Assembly (NCBI GenBank): GCA_014529385.2
Contig: CM043962.1
Location: 89,059,180 to 89,123,179 of the forward strand
From: Adiantum capillus-veneris
Taxonomy: Eukaryota > Streptophyta > Polypodiopsida > Polypodiales > Pteridaceae
Length of the DNA: 64,000 nucleotides
Reading direction: 5' to 3'
Shown: positions 1-14,232 of the stretch, in pieces
Layout: the number at the start of each line of letters is the position of its first letter
Position numbering within the stretch: the stretch's first letter is position 1
The notes under the pieces: model-generated
The model's input: only the letters and a program-made list of their open reading frames with translations
Databases searched by the model: none
Told to the model about the DNA's origin: nothing
Position numbers and translations under genes: made by a program

Positions 1-406
1 TAGGAGAAAGAAATAGTTCCTCACTTATCATCTCTCTTCTTGCTAGCATACATAATAGCATAGTAATGAAGATGGAGAAGATGGCAAGCTTAAGCATTGA
101 AGCATGGCTCTTGGTTGGATTTGCATTCCATAGCCAAGATTGTTGGTGTAGGCTCTCACTTCTCACAATCTTGGAGAAGGAGGTGGAGTTCCTCAACTTT
201 CACCAAGTGAGAATGATCCACAAAATGAGTGTGTGTGTGTGTGTGTGTGTGTGGTGTATATCCCCCTAGCACCCCCCTTGCTTGTTGGGGTGAGTTGTAG
301 CTTTTCCACATGCTTCAAGCTCATTGGACCCCTCTCCCCTTAGCCAATCATATGCAGCATGCAGTCAAGTACATGGGTAGTCTTTTGACAAGTGTCCTCC
401 TTACCC

Positions 407-410
<4 letters not shown>

Positions 411-451
<41 letters not shown>
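411..451. repeat. (GA)n microsatellite in the Gypsy-1 LTR
   Basis: An uninterrupted GA run of about 20 units. The equivalent run at 20933-20971 in the other LTR has a similar length, so the tract was present when the element transposed. Confidence 0.95.
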
Positions 452-455
<4 letters not shown>

Positions 456-812
456 AAAATATCTAGATATTTGTTGGATGGAACTAGAAGCTCATTGGAC
501 CCCTCTTTAGCCCAACCAATAGCATTCAAGCACACCATGTGGTTAAGCTTAGGGAGAGTCTGACATGTGTCCTATGTGCCCTTTGAGAAAAGGGGTGTCC
601 TTTGGGTGAGTGGAAGGTTAGGTCAAAGGTTCCCCTAACTTTGGGACTTTCATGCATAGGAAGCTTCTCAAGCACCTTCCTCATTAAGTTCATATGATCT
701 CTTTTTGACTCAAGCACCTTACCCCCCATGCATGGGAAGCTTCTCAAGCACCTTCCTCATTAAGTATGGAAAGTATCTTAAGTACCTTAGTCATCAAGCA
801 TGACACACACCT

Positions 813-980
813 TAGGTCGAGTTTCCACCTCAAGCTCAGCCCTAGCTTGCCTAAAGTCAAAGGCAAGTTTACGTCGGGTTCCCACCTCAAGCTCAGCCCT
901 AGCTTGCCTAAGGTCAAAGGCAAGTTTAGGTTGGCTTCCCATCTCAAGCTCAGCCCTAGCTTGGCTAAGGTCAAAGGACT
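813..980. repeat. Three tandem ~57-bp units inside the Gypsy-1 LTR
   Basis: Three head-to-tail units share the core CTCAGCCCTAGCTTG and the phrase AAGGTCAAAGGCAAG. The same three units occur at about 21333-21500 in the 5' LTR. Before them, a phrase beginning AAGCTTCTCAAGCACC is also repeated twice (about 660 and 738). Repeats of this kind inside LTRs often sit in the U3 region, but I see no direct evidence of a regulatory role. Confidence 0.85.
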
Positions 981-1639
981 TTTAACACTAACCATTGGAG
1001 GTATTTAATGAAGCTAACCCTAGGTCTTTTAAACTCCATTATTTAACCTTGCTCTTTGACAGACCATTTCTCATTTGGGCCCCTTTACCATTGGCCCCAT
1101 GTTGAGATAGATCCGTAAGCACATGTTATATTCTAACCCTTGTTCCTGTTTATTATCCCACATAAAATGATCATTTTAATATGAGAAATCATTCGGGTTG
1201 GTTAGATATTAGATTTAATGACATTACCTCTGTCTTGGAATCATAGTCGTCCTCGACTATGAGGTAAAAGAGATAAAGTCATAGTCATTAGTCAATTTGT
1301 CTTAGCGGATAGAGGATCCCTTTTTACCCTACAACATCATTCCAAGATGGATGACTAATTCATTTGGTGCTCTGGAGACATAGCTGCTGCCGCAAGCATA
1401 TCTGATCTTTAGTCCATTTCATCCTCCCAAGGAGAGTGACAAATTCTACATGGTGTTTGAGAGACGTCGTCATCCCAGACATGATTCTTAGTATGGATAC
1501 TATTTAAATTTTTTCACAATAAAGAGAGAATTAGTCTTATAAGACAAAACATTGATCATTTAAAAGAAACATGTACATTTGCTTACTCTAATGTAGCATT
1601 GTAAGTGTTGACAAGGTTCATACTATCCTTAAGCTGGAT

Positions 1640-2541
1640 TCCTTCCATCCTCTAGCATCTTCAAAAGGATAATGTTTGAACTTAATAAGATACCGCCGAA
1701 TAATCTTACCATGTCAGAGTACCTTGTCTTCATGCTGAAGGATAGCTTCGGGTTGTAGCACCTCTTCTTGGTCTTCGATTTCGGGAGGGTCTTCAATAAC
1801 TGGTTCATTTGGAGGCTCTCCTTTGTAGGGCTTAAGTAGGCTCACATGAAAGCATTTGTGTATGAGCCAATGGTTAGGAAACTTGAGTTGATAAGCCACC
1901 TCATTGATTGGCTTCAAAATTTGAAAAGGACCATAGTATCTTTTTGCTAGTTTAGCATGCTACTTTTGATGGCCCGTAGGATTTTTGCCCGTTGTTTGTC
2001 TCAATCGAGCCTTAGGAAACTTAAGTAAGACCCAATCATTTTCTTTGAACGTTAAGGCCCTTCTGTGCTTATCAGCAGCAACTTTTTGCCTTAGTTGGGA
2101 GATGGATATAACCTTCTTAATCTTTTGAAAAGATGCTTGTAGGTCACGGCTATACTCATCGACAGCTAATATCTTCCCATGTACTTTAAGTAGCAAGGGA
2201 CTTTTAGGTCTTCCCTCTATGATTTCAGAAGGTGCTTTTCCCATAGAAGTATGGATAGTATTAATATACGCATACTCTACAAGAGGTAAGCACCTTTCCC
2301 ATTGTGAGAGTTGATCTACTTCTGTAACATAGGTCTTTAGTAGATCAAGAATTGTAAGATTGGCTATCTCACTTTGGCCATCCGTTTGTGGGTGATTGGA
2401 AGAAGAGAAATTCAATCTTGTACCTAGATTCTCGAAGAGACCTTTCCAAAAATTACTGGTCATTCTAGGATCTCTATCTAACACGATGAATGTTGGAAAT
2501 CCATAGTGTTTGAAAATCTGGGATATGAAGAGAGTTGCCAT
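1640..2541 (-). pseudogene. Gypsy-1 integrase catalytic core and C-terminal domain
   Basis: The minus strand encodes an integrase core with VLDRDP (second catalytic Asp) and the family phrase NHPQTDGQSE ending in the catalytic Glu. Next come the post-core motif with HRRALTF, then YGPFQILK and [11 protein letters not shown] typical of chromoviral integrases. Beyond 1714 another frame continues with a KFKHYPFEDA-like phrase, which resembles the end of a chromodomain-type tail. Frame breaks occur near 1960 and 1710. The first catalytic Asp (SMDF) is in the next fragment upstream. Confidence 0.85.
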
Positions 2542-2610
2542 TTGGTGTGCCTTAATAGTCTTCTTGACAGGGATAAAGTGTGATTGCTTGCTAAACCTAT
2601 CGACTATTGT

Positions 2611-3330
2611 TCATATTCCCGTATTCCCATGGATAGACTTGGGTAATTCAAAAATAAAATCCATGGATATACTCTCCCATGGTGAATTAGGAATTGGCAA
2701 TGGCTGGAGTAATCCAGGTGGCTTCCCTCTATCATACTTGGTCTTTTGGCATACCACACATTTTGAAACATACTCTTGTATGTCCACTTTCATGGTAGGC
2801 CAATAAAAGTACGTCTCTACTCCTTGAAGACTAGGTTGAATGCCTCTATGCCCCACACAGGGAGGAGCATGGGATTCATACATGACTTTCTCACGAAGGC
2901 AGTGGGTAACACATAGCCTATTGCCATGGAGAAGATAACCATCCTGCAAGGTGAATGGTTCCTCTTTCTTCCCCAAAGCAAGGGCTGACATTATGTCTTT
3001 AAAGTCAGGGTTGGTAGCATACTCATCTATCATAGAAGATAGATCATTGTAAGTTGCTATTGACACAACATTAACGTTTGGTCGTCGTGAAAGTGCATCA
3101 GCCACTTGATTGTGCTTACGAGCAATGTGGAAATTAAATTGCAAAAGAAAATTTGCCCTCCTCATTTTGTTTGTTGGAAAGCTTTGTTTGCGTCATGATG
3201 TACTTGAGACTTTGACGGTTTGTTCGTAAAATGAATGGAGTCCCCAATAGATAGTGCTTCCATGTGTCTAGCTCATGTAGAACAGCTAATAGCTCTTTTC
3301 TCATAAATGCCTAAGACCCGTTCATCCGTG
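2611..3330 (-). pseudogene. Gypsy-1 RNase H end and integrase zinc finger
   Basis: The fragment starts with the last part of RNase H (HNQVADALSRRP). It continues into the HHCC zinc finger of integrase, in which His residues of HAPPCVGHRG are followed by CVVCQK. It ends with SPWESISMDFIFELP, holding the first integrase catalytic Asp. The region from 3166 to 3350 is more RNase H in broken frames. Together with the neighbouring fragments this is the 3' half of a pol polyprotein. Confidence 0.85.
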
Positions 3331-3351
3331 TTGAGTCTTGGCTCTCATATG

Positions 3352-4254
3352 CTATGGCATGCCCTTCTTGAAGCAAGACTGCTCCAAGGAAATCACCACA
3401 AGCATCACATTGGACCTCAAATGACTTTGAGAGATTCGGAAGCATAAGGACTGGTTGGGAGGTAAGCTTTTCTTTGAGCTTGTCAAAAGCACTTTGCTCC
3501 TTAACAATCCATGAATACTTAACGTTTTATTTGTTAAGTCATGTAATGGTCCTGCTATTTGAAAGAATTTTGCTATGAAGCGTCTATAGTATGCACACAT
3601 ACCAATAAAGCTTCTTAGCTCATGTAGATTCCTTAGATTAGGCCATGCTTTTATTACCTCCAACTTTGATGGATCCATACGGATACCATCTTGAGAGATA
3701 ATATGACCTAAGTATTGAATCTCTTGAAGGAAAATTTTGCTTTTCTTTTGATTGAGAAAAAGCTTATTCTTCCTTAATGCTTGAAAAATCACTTGGAGAT
3801 GTTGCTTGTGTTCCTCCAAGAAATTGGAGTAGATGATGATATCATCAAAGAACACTCCAGTGAATTTGCGGTAGGGTCTAAAAATTTTCTCCGTTTATTG
3901 ATTGAATGTAGCTGGTGCATTAGCCAAGCCAAAAGGCATGACTAGATATTCATAAAGACCAAACGTGGTACTAAATGTGGTCTTTGGGATATCTTCATTC
4001 ACTATCCTTATTTGATGGTAGCCACTTTTAAGGTCAATCCTACTGAAGTAGGTAGAGCGTTGTAGCTTATCAAAAAAATCTTCTACCCGAGGTACAGGAA
4101 ATCTATTTTTGATAGTGATATGGTTTAGTGCGCGATAGTCCACACACATGCGGTATGTACCATCTTTCTTTTGCACTAAAAGGACTAGAGAACAAAAGGG
4201 AGAGGATCTAGGCCTCACCATCCCTTTGTCTACCAATTCTTGTACTTGCCTCAT
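3352..4254 (-). pseudogene. Gypsy-1 reverse transcriptase and start of RNase H
   Basis: The fragment at 4254-3895 carries fingers and palm motifs [14 protein letters not shown] and [11 protein letters not shown]. The fragment at 3855-3352 starts with FFDDIIIYS, the catalytic FDD motif equivalent to YxDD, followed by YLGHIIS and the connection to RNase H. A break at about 3860-3895 separates the two. Motif spelling is standard for plant gypsy elements. Confidence 0.9.
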
Positions 4255-4281
4255 GATCTCCTCTTGTTGACCTTGTGAAAC

Positions 4282-4900
4282 TCAATAAGGAGGTTTATTA
4301 GGCAGTGAGCTTCTTGATAGGAGCTCAATTCGATGGTCATCATCCCCTCGTTTTGGAGGTAAGTCCATAGGGATGTCATCGATGAAAACATCTTGGAATC
4401 CTTTTAGAAAGTTAGACAAGTCTAACTCTTCTTGATTCCTACCATTCACCTTTGATGAAACATTAGGGCCTTTTAGGGATTCTTTGACAAAAATCATGTA
4501 CATAGAAACTGAGCTCTTCATTGATTTATCAAGAGCAAGAGGATTTACAAGTGGCATGGTATGACCAAACTCATTAGCATCTATATACATATTCTTTCCC
4601 CTGTAGGTAAAGTAGATTCTTCTTTGAGGGAATATCATGTTGGCAGCCATGCGGTGAACCATGGTACCCCTAGGATAGCATCCTCATGGTGGAGAGAAGA
4701 GATAAAGAAGTCTTCTTTGTTGACATAGCTTTAGACATGAAGCCTTAACTTCCCAATCAAGGGAGTAACGGAGGCTTGTTGTCCCTTGAAAGCGGCATCG
4801 ACAGCTGCAGCATCTCCCATTTCAAAAGCTTGAATGCCTGACTTGGTGGCCAACTCCATTGATATGAAGTTGTGAGTAGAACCAGGTCAAACAAGATGAA
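4282..4900 (-). pseudogene. Gypsy-1 aspartic protease and protease-RT spacer
   Basis: On the minus strand near 4890-4860 the retroviral-type protease motif (Asp, then Gly-Ser-Thr-His-Asn-Phe) can be read, but one base is missing right after the active-site Asp, so the motif is frameshifted. A spacer region follows (ORF 4662-4282), ending in an acidic DDDHRIEL phrase that normally precedes the RT. The lesion hits the catalytic loop, so the protease could not be made. Confidence 0.65.
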
Positions 4901-6134
4901 GGCATCATGATTTCTTACCTATCCCCAAGCATAGGAGAGAGGTGATCCTTTGCAATGAGCATCCTCTTTTGGAGCTTTGATAGTGGAAGCTCTAGGAGTC
5001 TCATTGTGAGCATTTCTTTTGGGGCAAGAACGATAACCATATCCTTGCTCCCCACACTTAAAACATTTGTGATCCTTGTGAAAAGTTTCAAGATCTTCAG
5101 GAGAGAGTTTATTTTTACCTTTGTAAACTCCTTTCTCCTTGGACCGATTGTTGTCATTGTTGTTGTTGTTGGAATGGCCTTGGGAAGAGTTTTGGGCATT
5201 AATTTTTCCCTTTGCATCACTTTTGTCTTTATTTTCCATGGGCTTGACATTCCACCTAACCCCTTATTGGAAATTGATGCATGAAGCAACCATGGTATGG
5301 TGGATTACTTCACTGATAGAACCAGGCCGTTGAGAGTTGACATACTCAGCCATCTCTTCAGGTAATCCCTCACAAAATTGTTGCTTTTTCTCAGCAAACT
5401 TGATCTTTTGAAAGACAGTAGCCTTGAGATGTAAATCCCAAAAATTTTCCACATATTTGTGATAGACTCGTGAGAGAGAAGCCTCAAACTCCACCATTCG
5501 ATGAGCACTTTGTCCTTTGCATCGCTTGCAAGGAATTGCTTCATGATGGAAACTCATAGAGTTTTCCATGTCTTTGGGGTTTCACCATTTCCATGAAGGC
5601 TAGCCCACCATTGACAAGCCGATTTTTGGAAGTGCATAGCTACATGGCGTAGCTTGGAGGACTCCGTGAAGCCCTCGTCTCCAAAAGCTGTATCAAATTG
5701 TTGGATGAAGGCCAATACTTTTTCGGTAGCACCAAAGGTGCCATCATAGGTGAGAAAAGAGATACTCTTTCCCCCCTCTTTGAACTTCTTGAGCTTTTGT
5801 GACCTTCGCCATGCAGGGTAAGATTTGTGATGTCCTCCCCTCTTATATTCTCTAGGAGAATAGCCATAGCTTTTATTGGTAGAGGAGGAAGGTGAAGAAG
5901 AAGGAGAAAAGGGTGACCTCTTTCTTGCCCTTTACTTCCTTGGTTTCCTCTCTTCCCTTTTGGAGTGACGAGGAGAAGGACTATGGGTTAACCGTTTCCT
6001 CTTAGGAGGAGTTGGCGATCGTTAAGTCCGACTTCTTCGTGGAGCCACATCTTCGGAGGAATTTAGGGATTCATTACTTTCTTGCTCTTTGGATTCCTCC
6101 TCTCGTAAGGGAGAGATTCTTCTTTTGGGGGTCT
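4901..6134 (-). pseudogene. Gypsy-1 gag
   Basis: The capsid-like part contains HFQKSACQWWASLHG, GETPKTW and a QFL phrase, typical of gypsy gag. A CCHC zinc knuckle follows as CFKCGEQGYGYRSC, where the usual His is Tyr, which would weaken zinc binding. The N-terminal part (about 5900-6134) is Arg/Ser/Glu-rich. The frame continues across copy L of the TIR transposon to about 20200, where an ATG is available. Internal stops near 5940 and 6024 show decay. Confidence 0.8.
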
Positions 6135-6167
6135 CATTAGGAAATTTCGGAGGTCATTTGGAGGGCC
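6135..6167. repeat. Left terminal inverted repeat of copy L
   Basis: 33 bp starting CATTAGGAAATTTCGGAGG and ending GGAGGGCC. It is the reverse complement of 20115-20147 with one base changed, and matches 38391-38423 and the complement of 52306-52338. Confidence 0.93.
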
Positions 6168-6428
6168 TTCTAAGAAAATGTATTTTTTACACACTCTCTC
6201 TAGAAAATATGGCGAATAATAGAGGTGGGTCTTTCATGGTAAAAGTTCAAAAAGTGTATTTTAAGTAGATTATTTACTTTTCTGAACATTCGTCCGTAAT
6301 GATTGAGGGATAATCTTCTTTTCAGTTGCATTGAATGAACCTCGTCAACATGGAGGGAATGAAGCTAACATGGAGGGACGAAGCCGCAACCGTCTATTCA
6401 CTTTTCATTAAACCTGCACCTTTGGCTA

Positions 6429-8752
6429 ATGGCGCACTCCTCAAATGGCACAAATGTTACGCAGAAACGAGCCAAATATCACCTTCACATTGATTTGGAC
6501 AATGACTACCAGCCATTGATTAAGCGTAGTAAAGCAAACACACATATACCTCCTGCATCCATAGACACGCTCAGAGCTCAGGGAGCTAAACACATAGATA
6601 TCTGGATGAGAGGCTCTCTCTATCCTAAGAATCCAATGACTAATGTGTCTCCACCATTTGTCAATTCTACAAGATTATTGACCTTTGTTGGTGATGGAGA
6701 AAAGGGCCTTCTCGGTTATTGTAAATCTCTTACAAGGGAAGCTGAAACTTTTAAGGGCATTCTCTAAGCTAAAAAATGTGAGATTGTTCGTCTTTCACAT
6801 TTGCATTCTACAGATCAGGTTACCATTTTGCAACACAAAACAGAGGTACAGGAACTGAAAGGAAAGGTACGAAGTTGTCAAATGAAGGACACCATCTTGG
6901 GTGGTCGTATCGGAAAAAAGAAATTGCGCAATCTTGAAACATTGTAGGTTGCATCCGGAGGTCTTGAGCATTAAGGTGATGCTTCTTGGTTGACTTGGTG
7001 TAAGCAAAAGAGGATATTCGGCTATACAGAAATCTGTCTCATCCATCTTTGTTAAGAAGGGAATAAAATCCAAACTTTTACCATCAGCCTCAAGTGTTTC
7101 GAAAGAGAGGCTTCAACTTAACGACGCACAAGGAGAATATCTTGGACAACCCTTTTATATTAAAGAAACTTACAGTGGCCATGGAGCAAACATGGCATAT
7201 GATGAGTTCAATAATATTTTTATGGACCTGTAGATGTTGCAGAAGAGAATGGTGGAGTTTTACAACATCACATTTGAAGAGTCACGAGGGGTATTACATT
7301 TTGTGTTGAAACTGGATGAGTGTGAGCTTGTTAAAGACGAAAAGCTAGAGCGTGTTACTATTACTTTAATGAATAGAGCCCTCTCAAAGTGTCCCAATGA
7401 TGATCCTTTGTATTTTAGTGTTCAATCTGAATCTAACATATGGTGGCTTGGTGCTTTTGAGGTAAGTGAGATTCTCAGCTAAGCTCAAATGTTCACATCT
7501 ACTTAAGTCTCATTTATTTTGTGTTGTAGGTAAAGAAAGAAGATCATGAGATTCTATATTGGGTGTTCCATCAAAATAATGTTCCAAAGGTGATTGATCG
7601 ACAGACTAACAAGGGAGAGGTACTACGTCTCGATGGAAGGGGAGTCTTTCAAGTTCATTGGCATTTTGTAGGTGACCTCAAAACATTAAACTGCATGTAT
7701 AATTGTGGAATGGGTGCAATGGCAAAGTCGCCGTGTTTGTTCTGCATGGAGCCTACAAAGGTCATGGACCCAAAGTGGTGGAGAAAAGCTCCAACACATT
7801 ACATTGAGGACCCTGCTTTTTGACCGGTTTTGAAAATACCACTTGTGAATGTCCACATCTGTATAATGCATGCCCTTTGTAGAATTGTGGAGAAATTGGT
7901 CTACTTATATATCGGGTTTGCTTGGAAAATCAAGAACTCAGCAGAGCGACAAGTGGCCTTGCAGTGCTTAGAATTGGTACTGTCAGATATGGGGCTTCAT
8001 GGTGGCAGTGTGAAAATCCAGCGGGATGAAAAGAGATCAACTGTTGAGAAGGATGTCCCATGCAAACCATCCATCGGTGGGGTGAAGGCACGGATGTTTT
8101 TATCTAAACCCCAAGGAATAGGAGATCTGAAGCTAAGAAAACATGGAAAAATATATAACACATCTTATGTTAGCAAGGTAGAGTATCAGAGCTGGAAAAA
8201 GCTACATATTGCAGTCAAAGATCAAGAACCAACTACTCGTAATGCGAAGGCTGAGGTTTGGCGATCAATAGTTATTCTATTTTTTATGTGCGACAAAGAT
8301 GATTGGTCACAAGGTGATATGAACAAGTTCAAGGAGAATCTCAACCTTCTTAAGAAATCATTCAAGACGGCATGGACAAACACCCAGATTACTCACTACA
8401 TGGTATTATTGTGTATTTGATTCTCTTTTATATGTAACTATGTGAGGGTAAAACATTCTAAGTAATCTGTTTTCATATCCAGCACATCATTTTCAATCAT
8501 TTACCATATTTTATACAAAAGTATGGAAACCCGGTAATATGGAATACCCAAGGGATGGAAAAGTCTCATTACATGGCGAGAAATGCGTATTTCAGGCACA
8601 CAAGACATGGTGGCTCTCGAATCAAGGCTAAGAGTTTGAGAGAACTATTTGAATGGTTCTATCGTAGAATCATTCATCGAATGCAGGCAAAAGAAGTCTT
8701 GGCCTCTTTAGTAACAACACAAGCCATCAGACATTTACAAAAAAAAAAGTGA
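6429..8752 (+). pseudogene. DDE-type transposase gene of copy L (broken)
   Basis: The gene begins at ATG 6429 with a Lys-rich, coiled-coil-like N-terminal domain; the same domain in copy R is open for 173 codons but stops here at 6765 (CAA to TAA). The catalytic region shows a candidate Asp triad: Asp in LKLDEC (about 7315), Asp in VGDLK (about 7674) followed by C-x2-C (PCLFCME, 7732-7746) and a His-rich helix, and Glu in QGMEKSHY (about 8557). That layout is shared by DDE transposases of several large DNA elements. A 68-bp GT-AG intron is seen at 7462-7529 and another from about 8401 to 8480. About 330 bp present in copy R is deleted near 7000, and there is a stop at 7821. Confidence 0.7.
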
Positions 8753-8915
8753 AAAGATCAATGGCATACAACAACTCCAGTGCCAGTGAAGGTCAACGAA
8801 GTGGAGAGAGACAATGGTGTATGTGAACCACAAGTGGAGAAAGATACTCTGAGTGGATGAAATTGTACAAAATTTCTGTAATACATGATCTTATACAATT
8901 GCTACTAGAAGTGTA

Positions 8916-10690
<1,775 letters not shown>

Positions 10691-10777
10691 AATCCTGGCA
10701 CAAGCTCTAGGTCCGGTTTTAGTCTCTTCTGCCTACTGGACCTTAATCCTATTCATGAGGAAACATGTCAAGTCTTT

Positions 10778-10841
<64 letters not shown>

Positions 10842-10942
10842 AAGCACACCAAGAAACACACATAGACACTCTGTGTGTGTGTGTGTGTGTGTGTGTTCAA
10901 AACACACACACACACACACACACACATAGACACACACACAAA

Positions 10943-10976
<34 letters not shown>

Positions 10977-10979
<3 letters not shown>

Positions 10980-12232
10980 CACATACCTTAGAAGATGCAC
11001 AAAAGCTTATGAGTGTCTTGGAACTCTTTTGCCTACATAGCGGGCTGATCGTGAATGGATCCAAAACCAAGGTTATTCTTGTAAAGACCCTCAATGATGA
11101 AAATCCATGCATTGTATATAACAACGAGAAACTTGAAGTGGTAGATCACTTCAAGTACCTTGGCCTTGAGGTTCCATCCAATCATAAATGGAAGGATTGT
11201 GCAATGCGTCGCTTGGAAGCTGGAAAGAGGGCCTATTATGCATTTGAGAACATGTGCAATGCAGGAGAGATCAAGTGTTGGGCTCTCAAAAAGTACCTCT
11301 TTGACACATTGGTGACACCGGTGCTTCTTTATGGAGTGGAGGTGTGGGGTGGAAGCATCGCGAAGTCTACTTGGAAAGAGTTTGAGAATGTCCAAAAGCG
11401 TTTTCTCACCAACTTTCTCCAAGTCAAGACACAAATACCCTACATGCTCTTACTTCTTGAGTCCAGATTGCTTCCCATTGAGGTCTTGGGCATGCAAAGG
11501 GTTGTGGAGTACATGCGTAAGACACAACGTAGCCCTTTGCATCGACTTCCTAGAATCGCATATGCAGCAAGTCAAATGGTTCAAAAGACATGCAAGAGCA
11601 AAATACTAAGTTCGGGGTGGATGCTTGATATCAAGAAATGATTTGAAAGATGGGATGCATGTCACTTGGTCAAGGATGCGTCGATCGGCTCCCAAGTTAA
11701 TGAGGCCTTCTTACAACACCAATGTATCACGGCTTGGGAGAGATCTGGAGGTTCTCGCTTCATCCATTACACCACACACGTTGCCCCAAACTACAAATCT
11801 CTCTTCTTCTCGAAACGAGGTAACCGAACCCATTCCTACATCCTTGAGCCCATCCCGTTGAGTGCGATCCGCACCATTGCCTCCATTCATCTTAGCTCCC
11901 ATTCTCTACGCTGCGAGACAGGACGTTGGGGCACTGGCGAGGAGTATCATCGACTTTGCACCTTATGCCCTTGTCAAGTGCGAGAGAGTGAGTACCACAC
12001 ACTACTTGAGTGCTCAGCTTTTGACCACATTAGGTCCTCTTTTCCCCATATATTCAGCCATGATCTCTCCCTACATACCTTCCTCTCCCAACCACGATGT
12101 GGACTCTCTATTGCGACGCTCATTTCAGCCATTTTTGAGCATCGAGAGTCACTTATGAACTCCACTCACACCACGTGACATGTTCATTTGGTCCCATAGG
12201 TCATATTTGACCTCCCAGGACGATAATAGAAC
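10977..12232 (+). mobile_element. 5'-truncated LINE: C-terminal part of a reverse transcriptase ORF
   Basis: The plus strand encodes the end of a non-LTR RT. It starts near the palm/thumb (SGLIVNGSKTK, then FKYLGLEV), then the conserved YGVEVWGG phrase, and closes with a Cys/His module (LCTLCPC followed by EYHTLLEC). A frameshift near 11640 splits it. The stop is at 12176, followed by a short 3' UTR. The 5' end begins abruptly inside a CT tract, as expected from incomplete reverse transcription. Copy R lacks it, so it inserted after the two copies separated. No clear target duplication can be read in the microsatellite. Confidence 0.8.
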
Positions 12233-12238
12233 TATCTA

Positions 12239-12315
<77 letters not shown>

Positions 12316-12325
12316 CTCTCAACAG

Positions 12326-12386
12326 TACTAAAGGCGCGCGTAGAGAGTTGCAAAGAGTCCTTGGTTGTCTCTGCACGCCTTTAGTA
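12326..12386. repeat. 61-bp hairpin unit a (copy L)
   Basis: The unit starts TACTAAAGGCGCGC and ends CGCCTTTAGTA, so the outer 11 bases pair perfectly. An inner AGAGA pairs with TCTCT. It is flanked by CTCTCAACAG and microsatellites. It corresponds to 46871-46931 in copy R. Confidence 0.85.
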
Positions 12387-12401
12387 CACAGGGACAGACA
12401 G

Positions 12402-12479
<78 letters not shown>

Positions 12480-12491
12480 GCCTCTCAACAG

Positions 12492-12552
12492 AACTAAAGG
12501 CGCGCGGAGAGAGTTGCAAAGGGTACTTGGTTGTCTCTACGCGCCTTTAGTA
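12492..12552. repeat. 61-bp hairpin unit b (copy L)
   Basis: Same outer stem (ACTAAAGG with CCTTTAGT) and inner AGAGA/TCTCT pairing. The loop differs from unit a by a few bases. It corresponds to 46729-46789 in copy R. Confidence 0.85.
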
Positions 12553-12564
12553 CACACATAGAGA

Positions 12565-12660
<96 letters not shown>

Positions 12661-12930
12661 ATTTACGACCCTGTGTGTGTGTGTGTGTATCTATGTGTCT
12701 GTGTGTGTCTATGCTTGTATGTGTGCGTGTGTGTGTTGAACAATATGGGTTTTTGTTTGTTTACACACACACACATACAAACACACACACTCTTTGCTAG
12801 CTATTGTTAGAAATAGAGAGACAGAGAGAGAAAGAGAGAGAGAGTGAGAGATGACCTTTTGTTGGTGGAGTTTGCAGAAACTCCATGGGAGCCGTCTGCT
12901 CCATTGCGCTCTCTTCGCTTTCTCTCTGTC

Positions 12931-12969
<39 letters not shown>

Positions 12970-13037
12970 CAGTAATGGGTCTCCCTCCCTCTCTCTCTCT
13001 CTCTCGCTCAATTTATAAGGTTTCACTCTCTTTCTAT

Positions 13038-13133
<96 letters not shown>

Positions 13134-13205
13134 TAGACACTTATAACGGTTACCCCCGGTGGAGCCCCACATGGTGATTAAAAAATAGAATCTAGTGTGC
13201 ATGAT

Positions 13206-13219
13206 GCCGCACGTGCGGC
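13206..13219. promoter_or_regulatory. Perfect 14-bp palindrome with a CACGTG (G-box) core
   Basis: GCCGCACGTGCGGC is a perfect palindrome centred on CACGTG, the binding site of plant bZIP/bHLH factors. Copy R has one mismatch (46151-46164). It sits in one of the few non-repetitive stretches (13135-13260) of the divergent region, which is well conserved between copies. Confidence 0.5.
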
Positions 13220-13393
13220 CATTTAATGGGCCCGGATACTTTAGTACGTGACATATTAAAGGCATGAGAGAGAAAGAGAGACACTGAGAGAGTCAAAGAG
13301 AGTGAGAGAAAGAGACACTGAGCCTCCGTCTGCATTTTCGACAGAAAGAACGTGAAAAAGAGAGTAGGCTTCGCTTCTCCTACGAAGGTTTGG

Positions 13394-13437
<44 letters not shown>

Positions 13438-14101
13438 CTCTCTCTTTCCAAAAGGTCGCACTGTGCCTCTCTCTCTCTCTCTCTCTATCACCGTCTCTCT
13501 TTCTCAAAGGTCTCTCTCTCTCTCTTTCTCTGATAGGAAATTTCATATCTCTTTCTCTTACACACACACACACACACACTGTGTCACATCAGCTGACCAT
13601 ATCTACACACACACACACACGCTTGGTCATGACTTTTGACCTAAATAGCATCTATGGGGCTTGATTCATGTTCTATTGTGGCTTTAGGGGATTTTTTCTT
13701 ATGTTTTACATGCTGCCTTGGGGTTGTGGTGGCTCTAGCACCTCATCTAGAGGGGGTGGTAGACTTTACTCCGAATCACTGTCTGAGCTCAAGTAGTTAA
13801 CTTAAATTGTTGCCGGGTAAGGGAATACTCGTGCTGTACAAATGCTTAATTTGTAATGTGGATCACATTGGTTAAGCATTCAAGCTAGTTACCATAAAGC
13901 TAAAGCTTTCCCATCATTTTGTTATGGCTACCCTATGGGTACTATCCCCTGATCTACCTCCTACTAGTTTTAGTTTTTAGCTAAAACTTACTCTTTGGCC
14001 CCTCCAAAAAACCTAGGGAGGTTTCTAATTCACTATTCCTACTTAGGTTTTTTATCGTGCTGTCGCGACAGCCATACCCCGCGCAGACCGACTCGCATAA
14101 A

Positions 14102-14232
<131 letters not shown>

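Larger units (their letters stand above)
1..1223 (-). mobile_element. 3' LTR of Gypsy-1 (cut by the window edge)
   Basis: Bases 1-1223 recur as a direct repeat at about 20529-21745, with scattered substitutions and small indels. On the minus strand both copies begin TGTCATTAAATC (right edges 1223 and 21745). Just right of 1223 the minus strand reads a purine-rich CAGAGGTAA, suitable as a polypurine tract, and then the decayed integrase of a gypsy element. This is therefore the 3' LTR of a minus-strand element. The LTR is longer than 1.2 kb and its outer end lies left of the window. The short plus-strand ORFs here are not convincing genes. Confidence 0.8.
1224..6134 (-). mobile_element. Gypsy-1: Ty3/gypsy retrotransposon, internal region
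   Basis: Reading the minus strand from 6134 to 1224 gives gag, protease, reverse transcriptase, RNase H, integrase and a chromodomain-like tail. That RT-before-integrase order defines Ty3/gypsy. The 5' end of the internal region continues at 20148-20528 on the other side of TIR transposon copy L. Excising copy L together with one copy of a 2-bp CT repeat rejoins gag in a single reading frame. Many frameshifts and stops show the element is dead. Its outer right end (21745) lies inside the integrase of Gypsy-2, so Gypsy-1 is the younger of the two. Confidence 0.9.

Noticed and set aside
766-1008. ORFs of 61-83 codons with internal repeats on both strands (also 21264-21528)
   Set aside because: They arise from the three 57-bp tandem units inside the Gypsy-1 LTR.
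12885-13136. A small gene starting MGAVCSIALSS and its copy R counterpart starting MEQTAPMEFLQ
   Set aside because: The unique part is only about 20-25 codons, lies on opposite frames in the two copies, and runs into microsatellites.
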